A DNA stretch of 11,373 nt from JAFGPJ01 sp964439135 (GTDB lineage: Bacteria; Planctomycetota; Phycisphaerae; Sedimentisphaerales; Anaerobacaceae). The stretch spans positions 1 through 11,373 of the forward strand of contig CAYTNN010000154.1 of assembly GCA_964439135.1 (NCBI GenBank), given 5' to 3'. This document shows positions 4,683 to 11,373 of the stretch, one piece after another. Both the position numbers and the translations under genes were made by a program. Every line of letters begins with the position of its first letter. Position 1 is the first letter of the stretch. Under the pieces are notes generated by a model. That model was given only the letters and a program-made list of their open reading frames with translations. It did not search any database and was not told where the DNA came from.

Positions 4683-7600
4683 ATGTCAGGTAAAGGATTT
4701 ACGCATCTTCATTTGCATAGTCAGTATTCGCTGTTGGATGGTGCCATAAAATACGATAAGCTGCTCAAGCGTTGCAAGAAGCTCGAAATGGAGGCTGTGG
4801 CGGTTACCGACCACGGCAATATGTTCGGTGCTGTTGAGTTTTATACAAAGGCTCTCGCCGCTCATATCAAGCCTGTGCTCGGTATCGAGGCTTATATTGC
4901 TCCTGGCAGCCGGCTCGACAGGACGAAAACAAGCATCTCCGATGCGGCGTATCATTTGATTCTTCTGGCACAAAACAATGCCGGCTATCATAATCTGCTC
5001 AAATTAACGAGCGCCGGTTTTCTTGAGGGCTTTTACTATCGCCCGAGAATCGATAAGGAAATCTTAGCTGAGTTTAACGAAGGCCTGATCTGCACCTCGG
5101 CATGTATAAAAGGCCAGGTTGCGGCTGATATTGCCAACGGCGATGAAAAAGCGGCACGCCTTACGGCGGAAAAGTATCTCAAGATTTTCGGGCCCGAAAG
5201 ATTCTTTATCGAGATACAAATCCACCAGGGCGACGACCCGAATGTCCGGCAGGGATTGATCGACCTGGCGAACAAAATGGGCATCGGCCTGGTGGCGACG
5301 AACGATGTTCATTTCCTGGAACAGGAAGACCACGAGGCCCACAATTGCCTCTGTGCCATAAGCACCGGCAAGAAATTCGACGATCCCGACCGGATGATTT
5401 ATCCATCCGACATTTATTTTAAGAGTCCCTCTGAAATGCGCAAGCTTTTTGCCGGGACGGCCGAGGCCTGTGACAATACGCAGGCAATTGCCGATCGCTG
5501 CAATGTCGAGATTGATTTGAAAACGCGTCACGCGCCACGTTTCGAGCCACCGGATGATGTTACACCGGAGCGATACCTTACCGACTTGTGCTACGAAGGC
5601 GCCAAAGAACGCTACGGCGAGATAACCGACGAGATAAAGGCCAGGCTCGACAGGGAGCTGAACGTCATCGAATCGAAAGGCTTCTCCAGCTACTTTTTAA
5701 TCGTCTGGGATTTCTGCAGGTATGCTCATGAAAACAAGATTCCCATCGGCGCCAGGGGAAGCGGCGTCGGGACGCTGGTCGGATACTGCCTCGGCTTGTG
5801 TGACGTCGACCCAATTCGCTACGACCTGCTCTTCGAGCGATTCATGGACCCTCACCGTAATGAAATGCCCGATATCGACATCGATATCTGTCAGGCCCAC
5901 CGGGCAATGATTATCGATTACGTCCGGCAGAAATACGGGCACGTAGCACAGATCATTACATTCGGAACGATGAAGGCCCGTGCGGTTATTCGTGACGTCT
6001 GCAGGGTGCTCGGCGTGCCGCTGGTAGAAGCCGACAGACTGGCGAAACTTGTGCCGTTTTCTCTTGATATGACACTCGAAAAAGCGATGAAGACCGAACC
6101 GGAGCTGGAAGCCGCCTACAAACAGAGCGAGGAGACAAGAAAGGTCATCGACATCGGCCAGAAGCTCGAAGGTCTTGCACGTCACGCGTCCGTGCACGCT
6201 GCCGGTGTTGTCATTGCCGATGAGCCGCTGACTAATTTCGTGCCCTTGTATAAAGCGTCGGGCTCCGATGACATTGTGACCCAGTTCGAAGGGCCGATGG
6301 TCGAGAAGGTCGGCCTGCTGAAGATGGACTTTCTGGGCTTAAAGACACTCAGTGTTCTGGAGCGGGCCTGCCAACTGGTCAAGGAAGTCCAGGGAGTAGA
6401 AATCGACCTTGAAAAACTCGATATTACCGATGCGAAGGTTTTTGAGCTGTTCTCGGCCGGCAATACAAAAGGTGTTTTCCAGTTCGAGTCCGGCGGGATG
6501 CAGAACCTGCTGATGAAGATGAAGCCCGACCGGATCGAAGACTTGATTGCCGCAAACGCGCTCTATCGCCCGGGGCCGATGATCCTGATTCCGGATTACA
6601 TCGACCGCAAGCACGGCGCGAAGTGGAGCCTGCCGCACCCGATTATGACGGAGATTCTGGAAGAAACGTACGGCATTATGATCTACCAGGAGCAGGTGAT
6701 GCGGATATGCAACCGCCTGGGTGACATACCGTTGCGGGAGGCTTACGCCCTTATTAAAGCGATAAGCAAAAAGAAAGCCAAGACCATCGCCAAGGAGCGG
6801 GAGCGATTCATCGCCGGCTGCGTCGATAAAGGCCTGAGCACCGAACAGGCCGAGCAGATTTTCGAGCTGATCGAACGATTTGCCGGCTACGGTTTCAACA
6901 AGAGCCATTCGACACGCTATGCCTTCATCGCATACCAGACCGCTTATATGAAAGCCCTCTGGCCGGTCGAATTTATGGCTGCTCTTCTGACCTACGAAAT
7001 GGACAACACCGAGAAGATCGTCGATTATATCGCCGAGTGCGTGCAGATGGACATCAAAGTATTGGCTCCCGATATTAACGAGAGCGGAGTTGATTTCACG
7101 CCGCTTTACGAGCAGCAGGAAGACGAGCAAAAGAATGCGGGTGTCATTCGTTTCGGTCTGGCCGCCGTAAAGGGCGTTGGTGAAAAGGCGGTCGAGCAGA
7201 TTATCGCCGCTCGAAAAGAAGTCGGCAGGTTCCAGAGCCTGTTCCATTTCTGCGAGAACGTGGATTTAAGAGCCGCCAATAAGCAGGTTCTTGAGGCTCT
7301 TATCAAGGCCGGTGCCTTCGACAAGCTCGGCGGCGGCCGGGCGCAGATGATGGCCGGTCTCGAAAGGGCGATGGAGAGCGGGGCGGGCCTGCAGGCGGAC
7401 AAACAGGCCGGGCAAATGAATTTCTTCGGCCAGATGGCGGGAGGAAACGATTATTCGAAAGACCATAAACAACTGCCAGAGGTCGTGCCCTGGCCCGAGC
7501 CGAAAATGTTAGCTTACGAAAAGGAAGTCCTCGGATTCTATGTCACCAGCAATCCGCTGAGCCATCATGCCGAGACGATAAATATTTATTCCACGCAAAA

Positions 7601-8141
7601 CAGCTCGCAATTAGCCGAGGCCAACGGTGAAAAGCAAATCGTCATCGGCGGGATGATAACGAAGATCAGATTCAACCTGACAAAGACGGGGCGAAACGCC
7701 GGCTCGAAAATGGCCGTCTTCACACTTGAGGATTTGCAGGGGCAGGTAGAGGTTGTGATGTTCCCCGATGTGCTGAATGAATTCAGCGATGTTTTGGTGC
7801 AGGACGCTGTCGTTTTTGTAAGGGGCAAGCTCGATTACAGAAGAGAACGGCCCAACGTTCTGGCCGCCGAGTTGATACGCCTCGAAGATGTCAGGGAGAA
7901 ATTGGCCGCCAAGGTCAATATAGGACTGAACGCCAGAGAGGTCACCAAAGAAAAGGTGGCGATGATAAAGAGTATCTGTCAGCACCACAAGGGCAGAAGC
8001 CCCGTTTATGTCGCCGTGCGAACTCCCAAGGGCAAAGTCTACGCCGCGGCCGACAAGGAACTGAGCGTCAATCCCGACCTCGAATTCTGCCGGAAGATGC
8101 GCCAATTGGTAGGCGAGGAAAATTTCCAGTTGGCAAAGTGA
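4683..8141 (+). CDS. dnaE: DNA polymerase III alpha subunit, DnaE1-type replicative polymerase
   Basis: This is the catalytic subunit of the chromosomal replicase, 1152 residues against about 1160 in E. coli. Domains in order: PHP (about 5-215) with HLHLHSQYSLLDG (8-20), TDHGN (42-46) and NDVHF (207-211); polymerase palm with RGSGVGTLVGY followed by PDIDID (396-401) giving catalytic Asp397 and Asp399, and KMDFLG with the third, Asp549; fingers with GYGFNKSHSTRYAFIAYQT (about 734-752); a helix-hairpin-helix region (about 822-845); a sliding-clamp-binding QMNFF (911-915); and a C-terminal OB fold (about 980-1060). Unlike E. coli, all nine PHP metal-ligand positions look intact. The ATG follows AGGGAGG at 4664-4670, at a slightly long spacing of 12 bases. 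The gene stands alone behind its own promoter and appears full length and undamaged. Confidence 0.98.
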   Translation: MSGKGFTHLHLHSQYSLLDGAIKYDKLLKRCKKLEMEAVAVTDHGNMFGAVEFYTKALAAHIKPVLGIEAYIAPGSRLDRTKTSISDAAYHLILLAQNNAGYHNLLKLTSAGFLEGFYYRPRIDKEILAEFNEGLICTSACIKGQVAADIANGDEKAARLTAEKYLKIFGPERFFIEIQIHQGDDPNVRQGLIDLANKMGIGLVATNDVHFLEQEDHEAHNCLCAISTGKKFDDPDRMIYPSDIYFKSPSEMRKLFAGTAEACDNTQAIADRCNVEIDLKTRHAPRFEPPDDVTPERYLTDLCYEGAKERYGEITDEIKARLDRELNVIESKGFSSYFLIVWDFCRYAHENKIPIGARGSGVGTLVGYCLGLCDVDPIRYDLLFERFMDPHRNEMPDIDIDICQAHRAMIIDYVRQKYGHVAQIITFGTMKARAVIRDVCRVLGVPLVEADRLAKLVPFSLDMTLEKAMKTEPELEAAYKQSEETRKVIDIGQKLEGLARHASVHAAGVVIADEPLTNFVPLYKASGSDDIVTQFEGPMVEKVGLLKMDFLGLKTLSVLERACQLVKEVQGVEIDLEKLDITDAKVFELFSAGNTKGVFQFESGGMQNLLMKMKPDRIEDLIAANALYRPGPMILIPDYIDRKHGAKWSLPHPIMTEILEETYGIMIYQEQVMRICNRLGDIPLREAYALIKAISKKKAKTIAKERERFIAGCVDKGLSTEQAEQIFELIERFAGYGFNKSHSTRYAFIAYQTAYMKALWPVEFMAALLTYEMDNTEKIVDYIAECVQMDIKVLAPDINESGVDFTPLYEQQEDEQKNAGVIRFGLAAVKGVGEKAVEQIIAARKEVGRFQSLFHFCENVDLRAANKQVLEALIKAGAFDKLGGGRAQMMAGLERAMESGAGLQADKQAGQMNFFGQMAGGNDYSKDHKQLPEVVPWPEPKMLAYEKEVLGFYVTSNPLSHHAETINIYSTQNSSQLAEANGEKQIVIGGMITKIRFNLTKTGRNAGSKMAVFTLEDLQGQVEVVMFPDVLNEFSDVLVQDAVVFVRGKLDYRRERPNVLAAELIRLEDVREKLAAKVNIGLNAREVTKEKVAMIKSICQHHKGRSPVYVAVRTPKGKVYAAADKELSVNPDLEFCRKMRQLVGEENFQLAK

Positions 8142-8235
8142 AACAAAATTGAAAAGAAAGTGTCAATAGTGCAATAGGATTTACAGAGCAATTCCTGATA
8201 AAGAATTTTGCATAGGTGAGGGAGTATGTGAACTC

Positions 8236-8946
8236 ATGGGAAACGAAGTATTATTCTGGACACAGGTTGGGTCTGTAATTGTCTATGTGATAACATTGTT
8301 TACGGTGTATAGAATACTTGTTGCATCGAAAGATGCAGCAATTCAAGAAAAGGATGCAACCATAGAGAATTTGAAGACACAGTTTGAGGAGGCAAAAGGA
8401 AGGACGCCGGACATACTGATTACTCAATTGAGGGATCGAACTTGTGCCTTAACTGAAGAGATCGAAAGACTGAGAGGTGAGAAATCCAACGAAAAGGAAA
8501 AAATAACCGAGCTTGAAACGGAGAGGGATGCCTTGTCTAAGCTAATCCTGCGTAGCCATAAGTTAAGTGTGATTAGAGAAGCTCTCGATAAGCCGAGGTA
8601 CGAGATCTACAGAGAATTTGTAACAAGTATCTATGGGGATGCTGCCAAGGCAAGCAGAGCTATTCACGACTTCGAGTTACTTGACAAACTGGTTACCCAG
8701 AGCGGAAAGAAGCTTGAGACGACCAAGTCCATTTGCGAGATTCGCAAAGAAGACCCCAACTTTATCCAGGCTAGCTGCTGGGCGGATGGGATGTGGGCAG
8801 TTTATAATGGAGAAGTTAAGGTAGAAATGGAGATGTGGGAGACATTAAGGAGTCTCCATAGAGCCATACGAGGTGAGGTTGAGGAAATAAGTGAGAACAA
8901 AGATGAAGATATTGAGGAAGCGTCGAGGAGCAAAGCCACTGAATAG
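8236..8946 (+). CDS. Membrane-anchored coiled-coil protein of unknown function
   Basis: The 236-residue protein begins with a single hydrophobic segment (residues 7-28, FWTQVGSVIVYVITLF and onward), which serves as an N-terminal membrane anchor. A charged heptad-like coiled coil follows from about 30 to 107, including KDATIENLK (39-47) and EIERLRGEK (74-82). A globular portion (about 108-215) contains YEIYREFVTSIYGDAAKA and a Trp-rich CWADGMWAVYNGEV, and the tail is acidic (216-236). I recognise the TM-plus-KDATI-plus-coiled-coil start from uncharacterised proteins in scattered bacteria but cannot name a family. The ATG follows AGGTGAGGGAG (8214-8224), spacing 11. It is 94 bp after dnaE, and no clear promoter or terminator separates them. 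The lower GC and different codon use from dnaE suggest accessory origin. Confidence 0.6.
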   Translation: MGNEVLFWTQVGSVIVYVITLFTVYRILVASKDAAIQEKDATIENLKTQFEEAKGRTPDILITQLRDRTCALTEEIERLRGEKSNEKEKITELETERDALSKLILRSHKLSVIREALDKPRYEIYREFVTSIYGDAAKASRAIHDFELLDKLVTQSGKKLETTKSICEIRKEDPNFIQASCWADGMWAVYNGEVKVEMEMWETLRSLHRAIRGEVEEISENKDEDIEEASRSKATE

Positions 8947-8979
8947 TGCTTCCCGTCAGTAAAATGGCAAAGTTTTGAT

Positions 8980-9240
8980 ATGAAGATGAACGGAATACCT
9001 TCGGACACAACTCTTGAGGCTGCGAGAAAGGAATTTGAGATTCTGCGGAGGCTTGAGCCGCAGGTACGCGCCAGGATGGCGTTTGATATGAGCGATAGCC
9101 TTCGCCGTATTGTTGAGGCTGGAGTCAGGCATCGCCATCCGGATTTCGATGAGAAGAAGATCAAACTGGAAGTTCTGCGGCTTATGATCGGAGATAAGCT
9201 GTACAGGCAAATGCTCAAAGGAACTGAAACGCGATTATGA
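8980..9240 (+). CDS. Small helical partner protein of the downstream nucleotidyltransferase
   Basis: This 86-residue, predicted all-helical protein has a core RMAFDMSDSLRRIVEAGVRH (residues 32-51) followed by RHPDFDEKKIKLEVLRLMIGD (52-72). The pattern of Met-Ser-Asp, then Arg-His-Pro, then a Leu-rich helix ending near Gly-Asp is one I have seen in short proteins encoded just before nucleotidyltransferases; no function is assigned. Its stop overlaps the next start as ATGA (9237-9240), so the pair is translationally coupled. The R-x4-6-H motif of HEPN toxins is absent, so it is not an obvious HepT partner. ATG codons at 8980 and 8986 are both possible starts, with no clear Shine-Dalgarno for either. 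An antitoxin or regulatory role is conjecture. Confidence 0.6.
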   Translation: MKMNGIPSDTTLEAARKEFEILRRLEPQVRARMAFDMSDSLRRIVEAGVRHRHPDFDEKKIKLEVLRLMIGDKLYRQMLKGTETRL

Positions 9241-9824
9241 CAAGCCAGGATGATTTTTTAAAGAAGCTTATCAAGGTCTTGGGCGATTGTTCAATTCCCT
9301 ATATGATTTCCGGTTCTTTTGGCAGCAGTTATCATGGCCGGCCAAGAGCCACAAAAGACATTGACATAGTGATAGCTCCAACCGAAAAACAGCTTCTTGA
9401 GTTTGTCGAATCTTTGGGTGAGGATTACTACGTCAGTCTTGAAGCGGTTCGAGATGCATTCGACAACAACTCGATGTTCAATATTATTGACAGCTTATCC
9501 GGTTGGAAAGCTGATTTTATTCTTCGCAAGGCCAGAGCATTCAGTTGTCAGGAATTCGAACGCAAGTGCATCGCTGAAATCGGAGGATTAAATGTTTGGG
9601 TGACATCGCCGGAGGATATAATTTTAAGCAAACTGGAATGGTCTAAAGATAGTCAGTCAGAACGACAGTTCGGAGATGCACTGGGAGTTGCAGTGGTTCA
9701 GTGGGACCGTCTTGATGTAGACTACCTGCGAAAATGGGCCAAAGAGCTACAAGTGAGGGACTCCCTTGAACAGCTTCTTGAGCAAGCCGGAAAGCTTGCG
9801 AAAAAGAGTGATACATCTGCCTAA
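9237..9824 (+). CDS. Nucleotidyltransferase-fold protein (MNT/AbiEii-like)
   Basis: The 195-residue protein has the minimal nucleotidyltransferase active site: GSFGSSYHG (26-34), RATKDIDIVI (37-46) giving metal-binding Asp41 and Asp43, and WKADFI (90-95) supplying the third carboxylate Asp93. A PEDIILSKLEW helix (125-135) typical of AbiEii/DUF6036-like transferases follows, then a helical C-terminal region. Members of this fold transfer a nucleotide from NTP to protein, tRNA or small molecules; several act as toxins or antitoxins in type IV-like or MNT/HEPN systems. The ATG overlaps the stop of the preceding small gene; AAAGGA at 9217-9222 is 14 bases away, so coupling probably matters for translation. 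The product is complete, with active-site residues present. Antibiotic nucleotidyltransferase activity is possible but unsupported. Confidence 0.75.
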   Translation: MTSQDDFLKKLIKVLGDCSIPYMISGSFGSSYHGRPRATKDIDIVIAPTEKQLLEFVESLGEDYYVSLEAVRDAFDNNSMFNIIDSLSGWKADFILRKARAFSCQEFERKCIAEIGGLNVWVTSPEDIILSKLEWSKDSQSERQFGDALGVAVVQWDRLDVDYLRKWAKELQVRDSLEQLLEQAGKLAKKSDTSA

Positions 9825-9857
9825 CAGAGGTGATGGCTGCTTCTATAATATAGGGAT

Positions 9858-10481
9858 TCATGTTTTTCTCGCGGCGATGGTGTAGATTGGTCTTTGGTCT
9901 TTGATGTATTTTCGTTCGAAATTTGTGCCTACCCATTCTTCGGATTCTGCTCCGGCGGGTTTGACAAAATCGATTTCCTCGAGCGCATCACTCCGGGCGG
10001 CTAAAACCGCCTTTATCTGTTCGAAATAATCGGCGTGGTCAGTGGCAATACGTAATTGTCCGGCGCTCTTCAGGCAGCGAAGCAGATGCTCCATGTTGGC
10101 TGGGCAGACAAAGCGTCTTTTGTGGTGACGTTTTTTGGGCCACGGGTCGGGGAAGTAGATGTGGAAACAATCGACCGAGTCATCCGGCACCGAATCGGCT
10201 AGAAACTCGGCGGCGTCGGTGCGCATTATCCGCACGTTCGTCACGCCCCACCGGCCGATACGATCGACGGCGTAACGATAGTATTTGCGGGCCCATTCGA
10301 TGCCGAGGAAGTTGTCACCGGGCTGGGCCCCGGCCTGGCCGAGCAGGAAGGTGCCTTTGCCGGCACCGATTTCGATATGAACCGGGCCGGTACGTCCGAA
10401 AATCCGGACAAAATCAATTTTGCCGTCCAGATCTTCGGCTTTCAGCGAAATTCCAGGAAAGTCCTGTAAAATTCGGGCCAT
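9858..10481 (-). CDS. trmB: tRNA (guanine-N7-)-methyltransferase
   Basis: TrmB uses S-adenosylmethionine to methylate G46 in the variable loop of tRNAs. The 207 residues show the SAM-binding IEIGAGKGTFL (36-46), the acidic second motif GIEWARKY (60-67), the family signature FPDPWPKKRHHKRR (110-123), TDHADYF (147-153) and TNFERKYI (186-193), all in the right order and in a usual bacterial length. The start is ATG at 10479-10481 with only a weak ACGGA upstream. The gene converges on the nucleotidyltransferase gene with 33 bp between stops and no evident terminator. It is divergent from the gene at 10708, with 226 bp between starts. It stands alone and nothing looks damaged. Confidence 0.95.
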   Translation of the reverse strand: MARILQDFPGISLKAEDLDGKIDFVRIFGRTGPVHIEIGAGKGTFLLGQAGAQPGDNFLGIEWARKYYRYAVDRIGRWGVTNVRIMRTDAAEFLADSVPDDSVDCFHIYFPDPWPKKRHHKRRFVCPANMEHLLRCLKSAGQLRIATDHADYFEQIKAVLAARSDALEEIDFVKPAGAESEEWVGTNFERKYIKDQRPIYTIAARKT

Positions 10482-10539
10482 TCGTTAAATCCGTTCTAAA
10501 TAACACACATCAAAATAGTAGCGAGCATCTGTAGACTCC

Positions 10540-10545
10540 ATTATA
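10540..10545 (-). promoter_or_regulatory. Candidate -10 box of trmB
   Basis: A perfect TATAAT on the minus strand lies about 60 bases before the trmB start, within CAGGTATAATG. No acceptable -35 is found 16-18 bases upstream, so this is a weak call. The same 11-mer occurs just before the zinc-ribbon gene (minus strand, 2412-2422). Confidence 0.3.
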
Positions 10546-10707
10546 CCTGAAAACGGGTGTTTAAGCGAAGTTTGAAACTTTTTCCCAGTTTTATTGCTAT
10601 TAAAGTGCATGCCGGGACTGTTCGATAAGAAGTTGTGAACTCAATTGTTGGCTGATGCGTATTCATTATAGGAAAGAATCGCAGAAGCCAGGGAAGGAAG
10701 GCTGAAA

Positions 10708-11373
10708 ATGATTCTACAGTTGGTCAAATCACGCCGGAAACAAATCCTCGTCGATATCGATACGCAAAAAGACTTTCTATTAGCGGAGGGCAAAAACTGT
10801 ATAAGAAACCACAGGAGAGTTCTGGCGCATATTCGCAGGATGATGGCCTGGGCGAGATCCCAGAATGTCCCGATCATTTCGACTGCGGAGGTTTACCCCA
10901 ACAATAACGGCGAAAGTACCGTCGGTTACTGCATTGACGGTACGGATGGCCAAAAAAAGATACGCTACACGCTTGTTAAAGACCGGGTAAGTTTTGCGGC
11001 GGACGGCAATACGGATTTGCCGAGGGATATGCTCCGGCGGCACAAGCAGGTCATTCTGCACAAGCGATGCGTCGATCCGTTTGATGAGCCGCGTATTGAC
11101 AGGCTGCTGAGCGAGGTGCGCGCCAGTGAGTTCATCCTGGTCGGAGCCAGCCTTGAAGGCGCCGTTAAAATGACGGCACTGGGATTGCTCCAGAGAGGCA
11201 AGAAAGTTACCGTCATAATCGATGCAGTGGGTACACATAACAATAAAGATGCAAAGCTGGCGCTTCGCAAGATGGAGACAAAGGGAGCGAAGCTGGTCGA
11301 GACAAAGAAGTTTGCCGGGACGTCCCATCTAAAGCAGGTTGGTGTATGCCATTGTGAGAGTTGTCAGGGCCTG
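10708..11373 (+). CDS. Isochorismatase-fold protein lacking the catalytic cysteine (3' end beyond window)
   Basis: The reading frame runs open for 222 codons to the window edge. ILVDIDTQKDFL (13-24) supplies the first catalytic residue of cysteine hydrolases, Asp18, and VILHKRCVDPFDEP (115-128) supplies Lys119. The third element, normally a Gly-Val-x-Thr-x-x-Cys-Val turn, reads VGASLEGAVKMTALGLLQRG (145-164), so the nucleophilic Cys is replaced by Ala152; IIDAVGTH (170-177) follows as usual. Near the visible end is CHCESC (214-219), outside the normal fold, perhaps a metal site or start of an extra domain. The ATG has AAGGAAGG (10694-10701) six bases upstream. Amidohydrolase or isochorismatase chemistry therefore looks lost, and a non-enzymatic or altered role is likelier. 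Its neighbour trmB is divergent and gives no clue. Confidence 0.8.
   Translation, partial: MILQLVKSRRKQILVDIDTQKDFLLAEGKNCIRNHRRVLAHIRRMMAWARSQNVPIISTAEVYPNNNGESTVGYCIDGTDGQKKIRYTLVKDRVSFAADGNTDLPRDMLRRHKQVILHKRCVDPFDEPRIDRLLSEVRASEFILVGASLEGAVKMTALGLLQRGKKVTVIIDAVGTHNNKDAKLALRKMETKGAKLVETKKFAGTSHLKQVGVCHCESCQGL

Noticed and set aside
6339..7247. 302-codon antisense frame inside dnaE
   Set aside because: It is a codon-bias shadow of dnaE, whose conserved fingers and helix-hairpin-helix motifs lie on the plus strand here.
8142..8235. Possible dnaE terminator, for example AATTC/GAATT around 8190-8206
   Set aside because: The stem is only five bases, A/T-rich, and not followed by a T run.
8980..9824. 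Assignment of the gene pair to the MNT/HEPN toxin-antitoxin family
   Set aside because: The small protein lacks the R-x4-6-H motif and is encoded upstream with a different helical pattern.
10567..10582. AAGTTTGAAACTT palindrome followed by a T run
   Set aside because: It is too short and A/T-rich for an intrinsic terminator, and it lies between divergent genes where none is needed; operator use is unsupported.
10780..11328. Long minus-strand frame of 182 codons opposite the isochorismatase-fold gene
   Set aside because: The plus-strand frame has clear family motifs and a strong ribosome binding site; the antisense frame has neither.

Overview
The window looks like a chromosomal segment of a moderate-GC bacterium, most likely an anaerobic member of the Planctomycetota (Phycisphaerae-like). 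That placement is an inference from the mix of gene types and the interspersed-repeat vocabulary; there is no rRNA marker here. Housekeeping genes (dnaE, trmB, a thiamine-thiazole operon) alternate with small accessory genes, and the first 1.9 kb is clearly richer in A+T than the rest.

Layout. Positions 1-1900, minus strand: a small antitoxin-like gene whose partner would lie beyond the left edge, a DUF2971-type protein, and a small membrane protein of the YdjM/DUF457 metal-dependent hydrolase type. Positions 1860-2820: a zinc-ribbon membrane protein flanked by two diverged copies of one ~75-bp promoter block and by two intergenic repeat elements. Positions 2819-4560, minus strand: a complete thiamine-controlled transcription unit, with a sigma70-type promoter, TPP riboswitch, long A/T-rich palindrome, intrinsic terminator, thi4 (His-type thiazole synthase) and an HD-domain hydrolase gene overlapping thi4 by 29 bp. 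Positions 4614-8141, plus strand: dnaE, the replicative DNA polymerase III alpha subunit, with its own strong promoter facing away from the thi4 promoter. Positions 8236-9824, plus strand: a membrane-anchored coiled-coil protein, then an ATGA-coupled pair of a small helical protein and a nucleotidyltransferase. Positions 9858-10481, minus strand: trmB. Position 10708 to the right edge, plus strand: an isochorismatase-fold protein without its catalytic cysteine, still open at the window end.

How the parts work together. The best-supported system is the thiamine unit. The riboswitch would stop transcription when TPP is plentiful; when TPP is scarce the cell makes Thi4, which builds the ADP-linked thiazole precursor. 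Thi4's product must be hydrolysed to thiazole phosphate before use, and the overlapping HD hydrolase is a plausible but unproven candidate for that step. The nucleotidyltransferase pair and the AT-rich left end look like accessory, possibly defence or toxin-antitoxin-like, cargo; nothing in the sequence proves this.
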